Shown: positions 17,080 through 24,936, counted from the stretch's first letter. The stretch: DNA of 64,000 bases from Candidatus Hodarchaeaceae archaeon (GCA_030018135.1 JASEGJ010000002.1:31309-95308); one strand, 5' to 3'. The notes: generated by a model not told the origin, from the letters alone. Translations and numbers: made by a program.

Positions 17080-17628
17080 TCACCGCGTTCGGGGTAATGC
17101 CTCCATCACGAGTTCCGCGAGCATGCTGGGCAGCTTCGCTCGATTGCCCGGCGTGACCTCGAACAACTTGACGTCGGGCCTAGACTTGACCGCGCCTATG
17201 AAGCCGCTAGCCGTTCGCTGGTGGATGACCGCAAGCAGCGGCTTGGGCGAGTCAAGCGCCGCCAGCACAGCGCGCCTGAAGCCCTCGCTGTGCACCTCCA
17301 TCGGGGCGATCTCGTCTATCACCACGAAGTCCGCCTCCCTTAGCGCCCGCCCGATCGAGGCCTCGCTCATCTCGTCCACGTTCGCAACGTTCACGCGGTA
17401 CTTGCTCACCTGGAGGCCCGAGGGCTGATCGACATGTGCTAAAATGCGCTCCTCGCCCGTCACGAGGTCGACCATCTTGAAGCCGAGCCTCTCGCCCCGC
17501 TCCCTGATCTCCGGGCAGTAAAGCCCCCCCGCTTTAAAGCCGCGCGCGCGCAGGAGTTCGACCGCGCCCTCGATGACCGATGTCTTGCCGCTGCCGGGGC
17601 GCCCGGTGATCAGGAAGTTGTTCGGCAT
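17080..17628 (-). CDS. Nucleoside-triphosphatase THEP1 family
   Basis: A 182-residue P-loop NTPase of the THEP1 (COG1618) family. Walker A is TGRPGSGKTS, Walker B is VVIDEIAPMEV, and the segment ERGERLGFKMVDLVTGE is typical. Family members hydrolyse ATP, GTP and related nucleotides; the cellular role is unclear. The ATG at 17628 follows GGTGG and starts directly before the P-loop. It is divergent from the cyclo-ligase-like gene. Confidence 0.9.
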   Translation of the reverse strand: MPNNFLITGRPGSGKTSVIEGAVELLRARGFKAGGLYCPEIRERGERLGFKMVDLVTGEERILAHVDQPSGLQVSKYRVNVANVDEMSEASIGRALREADFVVIDEIAPMEVHSEGFRRAVLAALDSPKPLLAVIHQRTASGFIGAVKSRPDVKLFEVTPGNRAKLPSMLAELVMEALPRTR

Positions 17629-17704
17629 TCCACCACATCGCTTGAAATATCCGCGACCAAACTTGTATGAGGGTGATTTGATAATAACGCTGTCGGGGGA
17701 GCGG

Positions 17705-18415
17705 GTGAGCAAGCAGCAACTGAGGGAGCGGGTGTGGCGGGAGCTGGAGGCCAAGGGCGTCGTCGCGTTTCCTAGGCCGGCTTGCGGGCGCATCCCGAAC
17801 TTCATAGGCAGCGAGCTCGCCGCCGAACGCCTGCGCTCGCTTCCGGCCTACGCCTCGGCTAGGACGATCATGGCCAACCCAGATGCCGCGCAGCTTGCCG
17901 TTCGAGAACTCGCGCTGCGGGACGGCAAGCGCCTGCTGATGGCATCGCCCCGCCTTCGAGCCGGCTTCATCCTGCTCGACCCGAGGACCATCCGGGACCC
18001 GAGGCGAGCTGCGACGATCCGAGGGGCCCTCAAGCACGGGCGCAAAGTAAATGTCAGGCAAGTGAAAGTTGACTTGATCGTCGAAGGATCCGTCGCGGTC
18101 GATTTGAAGGGGGGTCGAGTGGGCAAGGGCGGAGGCTTCGGCGACCTCGAGGTGGCCATCCTCAGGGAGGTCGGCGCGGCGACGGACGACACGCCGATCC
18201 TCACAACCGTCCACGAGCTACAGATCGTCGAAAGCGTCCCCATGACCGAGCACGACGCGCCGGTCGACTTCATCATCACCCCCGGAAGGACGATCGAGGT
18301 AAAACGTGTTCATCGGAAGCCCAAGGGCATCCTCTGGGAGCTTTTGCCCCCCGATGGATTTAAGCGGATGCCAATCCTTGGCGAGATCAGGGCAAGTCGC
18401 CAACAGCCTCCTTAA
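17705..18415 (+). CDS. 5-formyltetrahydrofolate cyclo-ligase family protein
   Basis: A 236-residue protein of the archaeal branch of the 5-formyl-THF cyclo-ligase (MTHFS, COG0212) family. Recognisable parts are LRERVWRELEAKGVVAFP, IPNFIGSELAAERL, the AQLAVRELALRDGKRLLMA segment and the GKGGGFGDLEVAIL loop that matches the family GKGGGYYD motif. Bacterial members convert 5-formyl-THF to 5,10-methenyl-THF; the archaeal substrate could be a different pterin or another compound. GTG at 17705 is chosen because GGGGGAG precedes it. Confidence 0.82.
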   Translation: MSKQQLRERVWRELEAKGVVAFPRPACGRIPNFIGSELAAERLRSLPAYASARTIMANPDAAQLAVRELALRDGKRLLMASPRLRAGFILLDPRTIRDPRRAATIRGALKHGRKVNVRQVKVDLIVEGSVAVDLKGGRVGKGGGFGDLEVAILREVGAATDDTPILTTVHELQIVESVPMTEHDAPVDFIITPGRTIEVKRVHRKPKGILWELLPPDGFKRMPILGEIRASRQQPP

Positions 18416-18465
18416 AATTTGGCGTTCTAAATTATGGAAGTGTGAATTAAGGCGAGGTCGGAAAG

Positions 18466-18573
18466 TTGAAATGTCCTAGATGCGGGGCCCGTGATGCGCC
18501 CCCACACGCCTGCGCGATGGTCCCAAAGGTCATTTGGGCGTGCTCTAAGTGCGGATACTTCATCGGGGAGTAA
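18466..18573 (+). CDS. Small zinc ribbon protein
   Basis: A 35-residue protein with two Cys pairs (CPRCG near the start and CSKCG near the end) separated by about 22 residues, a minimal zinc ribbon. The start is a TTG preceded by a weak GGTCGG. Conservation cannot be judged. It lies just before the disrupted rnhB gene. It could instead be a remnant of a larger gene. Confidence 0.45.
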   Translation: MKCPRCGARDAPPHACAMVPKVIWACSKCGYFIGE

Positions 18574-18749
18574 TCCTTTCCCCAAAGAAGGGGGTGTTTG
18601 CTTTAGGCCTGCCCACCGGAGGTTAAAAGAGCTAGAAAAACTTGGATTAGTCATAAGAACTCCAAAAAAAAGTGGGAACTATGTGCGAGAAACAAGCGCA
18701 TAATGCCAACAAACCGCAAGAAATCGCGGGCGTGGACGAGGCGGGTAGA

Positions 18750-18778
18750 GTACCGAGGTCATGCTTGGTGCGCCCATA
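18750..18778 (+). other. rnhB: 29-base insertion within the start of rnhB
   Basis: The frame from ATG 18681 reads MCEKQAHNANKPQEIAGVDEAGR up to 18749, the expected RNase HII N terminus with the catalytic Asp-Glu. From 18779 another frame resumes with GPVFGPMVLCGAMF. Removing the 29 bases between them restores DEAGR-GPVFGPMV exactly as in the family. No copy of the segment and no clear bulge-helix-bulge splice structure was recognised. Confidence 0.6.
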
Positions 18779-19447
18779 GGCCCAGTGTTTGGCCCGATGG
18801 TTCTTTGCGGTGCGATGTTTGAAAAAAAAGCGCTCGACGAACTCAAAGTTGCCGGCGTCAGGGATTCGAAGCTCCTGAGCCCGAGCAAGCGTGAAGCACT
18901 CGCCAAACTGATAGCCAAAAAGGCGTTGAAAATCGAGGTCGTCGAGCTCTCGCCTGCGGAAATTGACGAGTTGCGGCTCGTAAGAAAAATAAACCTCAAC
19001 GAGGTTGAGGCCATGAATTTCGCCCGGATCTTGGATCGCCTGAAGCCGGAGATCGCCTACGTCGACTCCGCGGACCCGGACCCAAAGATGTTTGAGGGGA
19101 GGATCAGGCGCCACATGGGGGGTAAGCCAGAACTTGTGGTGGAAAACTTCGCCGACCGCAAATATCCGGCGGTCGCTGCGGCCTCCATCGTTGCGAAGGT
19201 CCGGCGCGACCAGCGCGTCGCGGAGCTGCGCCAGCGCTACGGCGACTTCGGCTCCGGCTACTCGTCGGACCCGAGGACCATCCGATTCCTCGAGCGATGG
19301 GTCCGCGAGCACGGAGAGCTGCCGGAGTTCTCCCGCCGCTCGTGGGAGACGGCGCGGCGCGTCGGGAAACAGATGAAACAGAAGTCGTGCGGCAAAGCGA
19401 AAGGGACTAAAAAATGTGAAAATTTTCACGATCGAGGGCGGGCTTGA
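18761..19447 (+). CDS. rnhB: Ribonuclease HII (5' end disrupted)
   Basis: The body of RNase HII, which removes RNA from RNA-DNA hybrids. It includes VRDSKLLSPSKREALAKLI, YVDSADPDPKMFEGRI with a catalytic Asp, and KYPAVAAASIVAKVRRDQ with GDFGSGYSSDP. The first catalytic motif (AGVDEAGRG) lies upstream in another frame, at 18681-18749, separated by a 29-base insertion. The protein from ATG 18761 would lack the first catalytic Asp and should be inactive. A sequence error, a mutation, or removal of the segment from the RNA could each explain this. Confidence 0.82.
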   Translation: MLGAPIGPVFGPMVLCGAMFEKKALDELKVAGVRDSKLLSPSKREALAKLIAKKALKIEVVELSPAEIDELRLVRKINLNEVEAMNFARILDRLKPEIAYVDSADPDPKMFEGRIRRHMGGKPELVVENFADRKYPAVAAASIVAKVRRDQRVAELRQRYGDFGSGYSSDPRTIRFLERWVREHGELPEFSRRSWETARRVGKQMKQKSCGKAKGTKKCENFHDRGRA

Positions 19448-19454
19448 AACCGTT

Positions 19455-19722
19455 TAAAATTGGCCCCCGATGTCCCCGACACAACTAACAACGAGCTTCA
19501 TCGACTGTCTTTTCGACGTTCTTCGCTCGCTAACCCTCGATGGCGGGTTTTCTCGGGAGCCACCCACCTGTTTCACACCAGGGTTGGCTTCAAGGTCATC
19601 GTTAGGTGTTTCCGCCAGTTACTCCCCGAAGGACCCAATTTTGGTGTGTTTTTCGGTGGGCTTGCTCAGATGTGCCCGCGGTGATGCACCGGTGTTCACG
19701 AGTCGCACCAGCTCTCGATTCC
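19455..19722 (-). ncRNA. Structured non-coding RNA candidate
   Basis: This 1 kb spacer has no convincing protein gene. On the - strand a strong TATA box (19742-19755, AATTTATATCG in RNA sense) predicts a start near 19722. There a CCGCGG stem strand (19722-19727) can pair with 19676-19681. Further stems are CACCGGTG (19687-19694), a bulged 11-12 bp hairpin 19558-19570/19579-19589, AACCC/GGGTT at 19532-19536/19544-19548, and a UUCG-capped hairpin near 19621-19634. An ACA triplet follows the first stem, as in H/ACA guides, but no family is assigned. RNase P and SRP signature sequences were not found. Confidence 0.45.
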
Positions 19723-20065
19723 CGCGGATATCCCTTCATCGCGATATAAATTTGGCTTTTGGTGATTATAAGGTTTAGACCATTGGTCCCCCCTTTTATA
19801 GGCCGCCTTGTCCAGCCAACCTGAGCGGGAGTTCCGGGGCGGGCTCCCTGTACAAAATCGTCAACACGGCGAGGAGCGCCCCGACGAGGACAAGCGGGCC
19901 AAACTTTAATCACGGCGTAAGATAATGCTTTCAACGATATTAGGCGGATTGTAGTAGATACTAGAAATATGTCAAAAATATTCGGTGAAAATCTTATTAT
20001 TCTTATAAAGTGGCTTGTTCAAGAAAAATAAGTGCAATTAAAGCTGCATTGAACTAAAAAGCGAA

Positions 20066-20075
20066 AATTTTATAT
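20066..20075 (+). promoter_or_regulatory. TATA box of the 20.1 kb RNA candidate
   Basis: AATTTTATAT, preceded by GCGAAA, predicts transcription from about 20098. No protein start with a ribosome site follows at a suitable distance, which favours a non-coding transcript. Confidence 0.5.
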
Positions 20076-20097
20076 GGGGCTGAAATGAAGTATTATT

Positions 20098-20350
20098 GCG
20101 CCGAGAGGGTGAAACCGGGAAGGCCTCTAGAACCGACCCCTGTGGATCCCACTGGTAGGAACCCTAAGAGATATAGGCCAGTCTGGAGGGGTTCCGAACA
20201 GCAGGCTGTGGAGGTAGGTTCGAAAACGCTTGACGGGCTACAGCGTGGAAAGCCCGTAAGGGTAATCCGCACGATCCGTGATGGATCGGAACGACGTGGT
20301 TCGGCGGGCTGTCTGAAAAGGCGGTTCGCGCGGGCTACGTCGTCTGCAGC
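20098..20350 (+). ncRNA. Structured non-coding RNA candidate
   Basis: A GC-rich stretch inside an AT-rich spacer, preceded by a TATA box. It holds several perfect stems: GGAACCC/GGGTTCC (20158-20164/20189-20195), ACGGGCT/AGCCCGT (20233-20239/20251-20257), CGATCC/GGATCG (20272-20277/20283-20288) and ACGACGT/ACGTCGT (20291-20297/20337-20343). A frame stays open through it, but the product is Arg/Pro-rich without a recognisable domain. SRP and RNase P hallmarks were not seen. A transposon-associated RNA is another possibility. The radical SAM gene follows with its own promoter. Confidence 0.5.
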
Positions 20351-20458
20351 CATCGAGTGGCTGAGGTTTGGGCCTTTATCTCGGCGCCTTTTATCCGTCT
20401 AATTAACGGAAACTTAAATTTCGATAAAATTCAAACGAAAATTGATCGTGGTGTCCGC

Positions 20459-21334
20459 GTGAGCGTCATCCGTAGTTTTGATCCGTGGGGGGATCCTCTT
20501 TGTACCTGCCCGAAAAAATACAGCTTCGACCCCTACACCGGCTGTCCGCATTCCTGTTTGTACTGCTACATCACCTCTTACGTGCCTCGCGCCTTCGATT
20601 GTAGACCAAAGGAGAACTTGATCAAACGCGTCGAGCGGGACCTGGGTAAGATCGACAAACGTTGCGCCATAAGCATGTCCAACAGCTCCGATCCGTATCC
20701 GCCCATGGAGGCGAAGCTAAAGTTGACTCGATCTTGCCTCGAGCTTTTTGCACGCGAGTGCTGCCGCGTGCTCGTGATAACCAAGTCTGACCTCGTCGCG
20801 AGGGACGTTGACCTCCTCGCTCAAATGTCGGTTGCGGTGAGCGTGACGATCACAACGATGGATGAGGAGTTGAACAGGAAGCTCGAGCCCGGCGCACCGA
20901 GTTCAAGACGGCGGCTAACCGCCATGAGAGAGCTTGCCAACCATCAAGTATCGGTTACCCTGCGCCTCGATCCAATTATCCCATTCGTAAACGATGCTCA
21001 GTTCGAGGATGTAATCGAAGCCGCTGCTGCGTGCGGGATCGAGCACGTGACCTCCTCGACGTTCAAGTTGCGGCCCGACAACTGGCGGCGGATTCGAGAT
21101 GCCTTTCCCGATGCCGCGGCTCGCATGGGGCCGCTTTATTTTAAACATGGTGGGCGATATCGCAACAGCTGGTATCTGCCCATTGATCTCAGGCGAAGGT
21201 TGATGACCCGAGCAAAGGCAACGTGCGATAGACTTGGGCTTACGTTCGCCACATGCCGCGAGGGGATACCCGAGTTGATGTCCGGGATGAGCTGCGATGG
21301 CAGCCACCTCGTCCGCATGCCCAGCTCCAACTAA
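20459..21334 (+). CDS. Radical SAM protein, spore photoproduct lyase-like (SplB family)
   Basis: A 291-residue radical SAM protein of COG1533. The 4Fe-4S motif is CPHSCLYCY. SMSNSSDPYPPMEAKLKLTR and the later TLRLDPIIPF segment are typical of SPL-like archaeal members, whose substrate is unknown. The start is set at GTG 20459: a TATA-like AACTTAAATT at 20409-20418 puts transcription near 20440, downstream of an earlier in-frame GTG. It converges with ogg. Confidence 0.85.
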   Translation: MSVIRSFDPWGDPLCTCPKKYSFDPYTGCPHSCLYCYITSYVPRAFDCRPKENLIKRVERDLGKIDKRCAISMSNSSDPYPPMEAKLKLTRSCLELFARECCRVLVITKSDLVARDVDLLAQMSVAVSVTITTMDEELNRKLEPGAPSSRRRLTAMRELANHQVSVTLRLDPIIPFVNDAQFEDVIEAAAACGIEHVTSSTFKLRPDNWRRIRDAFPDAAARMGPLYFKHGGRYRNSWYLPIDLRRRLMTRAKATCDRLGLTFATCREGIPELMSGMSCDGSHLVRMPSSN

Positions 21335-21335
21335 G

Positions 21336-21974
21336 CTACTTTAGAACCTCCCCAGTTTTCAAATACCACAGGTAGAGGTCCAACTCAGCTAAGGATATGC
21401 CGAGTCTCTTCGCCAGCTTCGCCAGCTTCCCCTCGATCTCCAAATATTTTTTCCCTGTCAGAGTTTTCGGTGCCCGATCTATCATTCCGTGCTCGTGCAT
21501 GACCGAGAGGATATGCCTATCCAAAATTGCTATGTCATCGAAGCCAACGTTCCTCAAAAAATGACTTGCCTCTTTGTAGCCGATGCCTTTTACATTTTTG
21601 ACCAACCACTCCCTCGCGCTTTTGGCGTCCGAGAACTTTTTGATGATGTTTTTTATGTTTCTAAACCTTCTCGCCTCGCAGATGAACTCCGCCCTGTTGC
21701 TGTAAAATCTATGCCCCATTTTTCTGAGCCTGTTCATGAGCTCAATTTTTGATAATGTTGAGAACCCTTCGCTGCCCAACTCCCGCTGAATCTTTACTCC
21801 CAACTTGGCGGAGGAGTTGGCGGTTAGGATGCAAAAACAAAGCTCCGAGAACCATTCGTCCGTGCCTCTCCTCCCGAGCCCATTGAACATCCGCATTCTT
21901 TCGCCGACTATTCTGCTAACATCGCCCGAGCTCAGCGCCTTCACTTGCTCGACAAGCGCGTCTGCGTCCATCAA
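21336..21974 (-). CDS. ogg: 8-oxoguanine DNA glycosylase/AP lyase (Ogg2 type)
   Basis: A 212-residue archaeal Ogg2. The helix-hairpin-helix segment VKGIGYKEASHFLRNVGF carries the catalytic Lys (about residue 134), and ILDRHI carries the catalytic Asp (about 152). The N-terminal LCFCILTANSSAK segment is typical. The enzyme excises 8-oxoguanine and cuts the abasic site. ATG 21974 or the next codon is the start. It converges closely on the radical SAM gene, with one base between stops. Confidence 0.92.
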   Translation of the reverse strand: MMDADALVEQVKALSSGDVSRIVGERMRMFNGLGRRGTDEWFSELCFCILTANSSAKLGVKIQRELGSEGFSTLSKIELMNRLRKMGHRFYSNRAEFICEARRFRNIKNIIKKFSDAKSAREWLVKNVKGIGYKEASHFLRNVGFDDIAILDRHILSVMHEHGMIDRAPKTLTGKKYLEIEGKLAKLAKRLGISLAELDLYLWYLKTGEVLK

Positions 21975-22112
21975 ACCACGCTTTAGCCTAAGTTGCTACT
22001 TTATCCTCCAAAATTGTTGCTGGGTAAACCCTTGAGATTCAATCGGACGCATCTATTTTTAACCCTTGATGGGCCCCTTAAAATCATCAAAATCGTGATA
22101 CCATTGAGCAGC

Positions 22113-22943
22113 CTACGGCGCGGTCGCTTCCACCGCCGCATCGAGCTGCCCTTGCGTGAATTTTAGCAACTCGTGCGCAGTACATGGGGGTATCTTCCAA
22201 TCGTGCATCGCTGCATCTACTGGGCTTGCATCGAGCACTGAAAAGTTTGCCACCTGTTCGGGCGCGAGCGGCAGCGATACCAAGCCCGACTTCGGATTGA
22301 GGCTCATCGGTGCCAACAAAAGACCTCGCCTCAACCGAAGTTCGGAGAGGAGGCAGGTGTCCAATCCCATTTTAACAATAATCTGGGGGCCAGTTGCATC
22401 GATGCAAAAACTAGAGCATCGCTCGATCAAATAGCCCGCAATATATCTCGTTAGCGTTCCCTGAATGTCGCTTAATACTTCCACGTTATCGAACCCCGCG
22501 TCGTAGGGGATCGCCTCGAGGGGGATGATGAGATCGAAGCCGAGTTCGCCGGAGTACTTGACCCATGGCTCGGAAAGCCCACCATCTGATAGCGCATCCA
22601 ACACGGCGATCGTAACCTTTTTGGCGAAATTTAATCCGCCATTGGTCGAGCGAATGGTCCAAACCAAATCATGGCCGAGCGAATGGTGTGGCTCCCGCGG
22701 CTGCGCGTAGCGCCAGTAGGATGCGTAAAAGGCCGTTGCGCCAGCGCGCAAAGCCAACTCTATCGTTGCCTCTGAGTCGAAAACCACCGGGCGCCCGCGC
22801 TCGGCATCCTCTGAGGTGAGGTAACGCTGTACGCTCTTGGTGCGTCGGTTGAAGAATGCGCACTCTCGCACGGCGGTGCCGTTGCCTGCACGCGCGAAAT
22901 CCAGGATCGCCCGTTTGACGTCCGATCGTCTGTAGTAGTTCAT
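22113..22943 (-). CDS. PriS-like (primase small subunit superfamily) protein, apparently inactive
   Basis: A 276-residue protein that resembles a PriS-like archaeo-eukaryotic primase family. It opens with MNYYRRSDVKRAILDFAR, has ATAFYASYWRY at about 70-79 and ends with a NPKSGLVSLPL segment at 216-226. The metal-binding motif expected as D-x-D reads HDLVWTI (91-97), and the SG-x-x-G-(F/M)-H motif reads SGELGFDLIIP (131-141). Both the second Asp and the His are therefore missing. It is probably a non-catalytic paralogue. The ATG at 22943 follows GGGGAGCG. The gene upstream on the same strand encodes an unknown 188-residue protein; both starts have the same short upstream repeat. Confidence 0.65.
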   Translation of the reverse strand: MNYYRRSDVKRAILDFARAGNGTAVRECAFFNRRTKSVQRYLTSEDAERGRPVVFDSEATIELALRAGATAFYASYWRYAQPREPHHSLGHDLVWTIRSTNGGLNFAKKVTIAVLDALSDGGLSEPWVKYSGELGFDLIIPLEAIPYDAGFDNVEVLSDIQGTLTRYIAGYLIERCSSFCIDATGPQIIVKMGLDTCLLSELRLRRGLLLAPMSLNPKSGLVSLPLAPEQVANFSVLDASPVDAAMHDWKIPPCTAHELLKFTQGQLDAAVEATAP

Positions 22944-23014
22944 TCCGCTCCCCTCGAACGGTTGGAGGGTGCTTTTAAGCGGTTTTGGGGGAGAGAGGTC
23001 ACCGAAAGTAATCG

Positions 23015-23036
23015 TTTTTTTATACATATGCAACAA
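23015..23036 (-). repeat. Upstream repeat copy 3 (CATATGTATAAAA type)
   Basis: In the sense of the - strand genes this reads TTGTTGCATATGTATAAAAA. It lies about 72-93 bases before the PriS-like start, in the spacer between the two genes. Two similar copies precede the upstream gene. It could be a promoter element or a regulator site. Confidence 0.4.
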
Positions 23037-23047
23037 AAAAATAAGGA

Positions 23048-23614
23048 TTAAACGGATTTTCTCAATATCGCAAGCTGAGTCTCGAGCTTGTTCGAGAATT
23101 CCTGATCATCAGACCAATCGAGGCGCACCAGTTCCTCCGCCGCCCGAAGTGTGCGATGGATGCGCTCGGTGACCTCTGGGCTAAGCCCGCCCCGCCCCGC
23201 AAGGCCGCAAAGTTCGGCGATCTCGCTGGTGAGCGAGGTCTGCTCCCCATGTCCCACCAATATAGACCTGCCCAGCGCTTCTTCCATCGCCCTCAACCTC
23301 AGATCCGCTGGCAGTATTGCATCAAAGCTATGGAGTTCCATCGGTTGCCAAGCCGGGCTTGAGAAGAATGAACTGAGCTTGGGTGCGGCTGCTGCTGGAA
23401 CCGCTATGACGCTTTTTCCGAGCTTGAGGTGGGGGATGCCCGTGAGCAAGCCCGGGCTGATGTGCTGGTAAGTCTTCGTCGAGCCATCCCTGCCGAGGTA
23501 CCTCACTCGGGTGGAAAAGCCGAAGAGTTTACGGTAAAACGATGTCCGCCTAGTGCCCGTGAACTTGATGTCAAAACTAAATACGTGGGCAAGGGTTTGG
23601 AGCCTTTTCGACAT
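23048..23614 (-). CDS. Uncharacterised protein paired with the PriS-like gene
   Basis: A 188-residue protein. The N-terminal part is basic (FTGTRRTSFYRKLFGFSTRV...TYQHISPGLLTGIPHLKLGKSVIAVP) and could bind nucleic acid. The C-terminal part is acidic and helical (EVTERIHRTLRAAEELVRLD). I do not recognise the family with certainty. It lies 104 bases upstream of the PriS-like gene on the same strand. No Shine-Dalgarno site precedes the ATG; a repeat lies directly upstream. A joint role in DNA replication or repair is only inferred from the partner. Confidence 0.7.
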   Translation of the reverse strand: MSKRLQTLAHVFSFDIKFTGTRRTSFYRKLFGFSTRVRYLGRDGSTKTYQHISPGLLTGIPHLKLGKSVIAVPAAAAPKLSSFFSSPAWQPMELHSFDAILPADLRLRAMEEALGRSILVGHGEQTSLTSEIAELCGLAGRGGLSPEVTERIHRTLRAAEELVRLDWSDDQEFSNKLETQLAILRKSV

Positions 23615-23636
23615 GTTTGATACATATGTAGCACAA
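23615..23636 (-). repeat. Upstream repeat copy 2, next to the start codon
   Basis: In sense orientation this reads TTGTGCTACATATGTATCAAAC, directly followed by the ATG of the 188-residue protein. It overlaps where a leader or ribosome site would be, so a bound protein would block initiation. It contains the palindrome TACATATGTA. Confidence 0.42.
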
Positions 23637-23696
23637 AATTTAACTCTTCTCCTACCCCTTTATTTCCAGTGGAAGTTTATTGTAAAACTATAACTC

Positions 23697-23717
23697 TTTT
23701 TTGATACATGTGTACAA
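23697..23717 (-). repeat. Upstream repeat copy 1
   Basis: In sense orientation this reads TTGTACACATGTATCAAAA. It lies about 85 bases upstream of the 188-residue protein gene. Together with copies at 23615 and 23015 it gives a consensus of roughly TTGT-n-ACAYATGTATMAAA. The spacer of about 250 bases around it holds no gene. Confidence 0.4.
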
Positions 23718-23920
23718 TAATAACTATCTACTCAAAAATTAATTAAAAGTCCTCCAGAGGAAATGAAGGGTGGAGAATGACTCGATCTTAAAATGTGGTC
23801 GAATCCAAGATTGATGATGTCATGCTCACAAAGCTTTTAGCGTTTTAACCCCCCTTCTCCAGTGGTGGTTGCACGCCCCTTGGCGAAAAGCTCGAGCCCG
23901 CGACGCGCGGCACGAGCGAG

Positions 23921-24877
23921 GTGGTGACGGAACAAGAGCTACGCGACCTGCTCGAGCGGAAGGTCCCGACAGTTTATTGCGGCTATGAGCCTTCCGGCAA
24001 GATCCACTTCGGCCATGCGTTGACGGTACGAAAGCTCATAGATTTCCAGGAGCTTGGGGCTCGGGTGATAGTCCTGCTAGCGGACCTGCACGCGTACCTA
24101 AACGACAAGGGCACGCTGGACGAGATCCGCCGCATAGCCGACTACAACCGTCACTGCTTCATCGCCCTCGGACTCGACCCCAAACGCACCGAGTTCGTGG
24201 TGGGCTCCGACTTCCAGCTTCAGCCCAAGTATTTCATGGACGTTTTGCGGATGGCGGTCGACACCACGTTGCTCCGCGCGAGGCGGTCCATGGACATGAT
24301 CGCGCGGCACCTCGAAAACCCGGATGTCGCGCAGGTGCTGTATCCCCTGATGCAGGCCGTCGACATGGCTTGGCTGGGCGTCGATGTCGCGGTCGGGGGG
24401 ATCGACCAGCGAAAGGTTCACATGGTGGCGCGGGAGAAGCTCCCAGCCTTGGGCTATAAAAAGCCCGTCTGCGTGCACATGCCGCTGCTCCACGGCTTGG
24501 ACGGCGCGGTGAAGATGTCCTCGAGCAAGGGGAACTTCATCGCGGTCGACGATGAGCCGGCAACAATCGAGGAGAAAATCGAGAAGGCCTTTTGTCCGCC
24601 GAAGCAGGTGAGGGACAATCCCGTCATCGAGTACGCGGAGCACGTCGCGCTCCCCGCCCTAGGTCACCTCGAGGTAAAAAGGTCGCCGCGCCATGGCGGA
24701 CCGATTGAGCTCAAGGATTCGAGCGAGCTTGAAAGGCTGTACGCCGCAGGCGGGCTTCATCCAGCCGACCTGAAGGCGGCTCTCTCCGAGGCGCTCATCG
24801 AACTCTTGGCGCCGGTCAGGCGATATTTTAAAGAACACCCCAACGCTCGGCCGCCGGGGCCATCACGGGTGCTCTGA
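23921..24877 (+). CDS. tyrS: Tyrosyl-tRNA synthetase (5' end probably frameshifted)
   Basis: A class I aminoacyl-tRNA synthetase of archaeal TyrRS type. It contains the HIGH-like GKIHFGHAL motif, LADLHAYLNDKG, the tyrosine pocket segment YPLMQAVDMAWLGVDVAVGG, and the KMSSSKGNFIAVDD loop. From GTG 23921 the protein has 318 residues but lacks the usual first helix. Just upstream the same frame encodes LGEKLEPATRGTSE, which matches that helix but has no start codon. One extra C in the CCCC run at 23876-23879 would join it to GTG 23865. Either a sequence error or a shortened N terminus is likely. Confidence 0.93.
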   Translation: MVTEQELRDLLERKVPTVYCGYEPSGKIHFGHALTVRKLIDFQELGARVIVLLADLHAYLNDKGTLDEIRRIADYNRHCFIALGLDPKRTEFVVGSDFQLQPKYFMDVLRMAVDTTLLRARRSMDMIARHLENPDVAQVLYPLMQAVDMAWLGVDVAVGGIDQRKVHMVAREKLPALGYKKPVCVHMPLLHGLDGAVKMSSSKGNFIAVDDEPATIEEKIEKAFCPPKQVRDNPVIEYAEHVALPALGHLEVKRSPRHGGPIELKDSSELERLYAAGGLHPADLKAALSEALIELLAPVRRYFKEHPNARPPGPSRVL

Positions 24878-24936
24878 ACCGACATTTGCAATGTTTTTAA
24901 GAGGAGGCGCCCCAACCAAGGTGAGGAGGCTGAGAA

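Noticed and set aside
18491-18703. 70-residue frame with a helix-turn-helix-like end (LKELEKLGLVIRTPKKSGNYV)
   Set aside because: It overlaps the small zinc ribbon gene and the rnhB start. The end resembles a winged helix but no family matched, and no good start is present.
19602-19934. 110-residue open frame on the - strand
   Set aside because: It spans a TATA box and hairpins of the RNA candidate, and its composition does not look like a protein.
20085-20402. 105-residue open frame
   Set aside because: It lies across the stem-rich RNA candidate. The product is Arg/Pro-rich with no domain. Part of it (PGRPLEPTPVD) faintly recalls transposase tails, but not enough to call.
23750-23820. tRNA-like T-loop sequence (GTGGTCGAATCC)
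   Set aside because: No acceptor stem or D arm can be formed around it.
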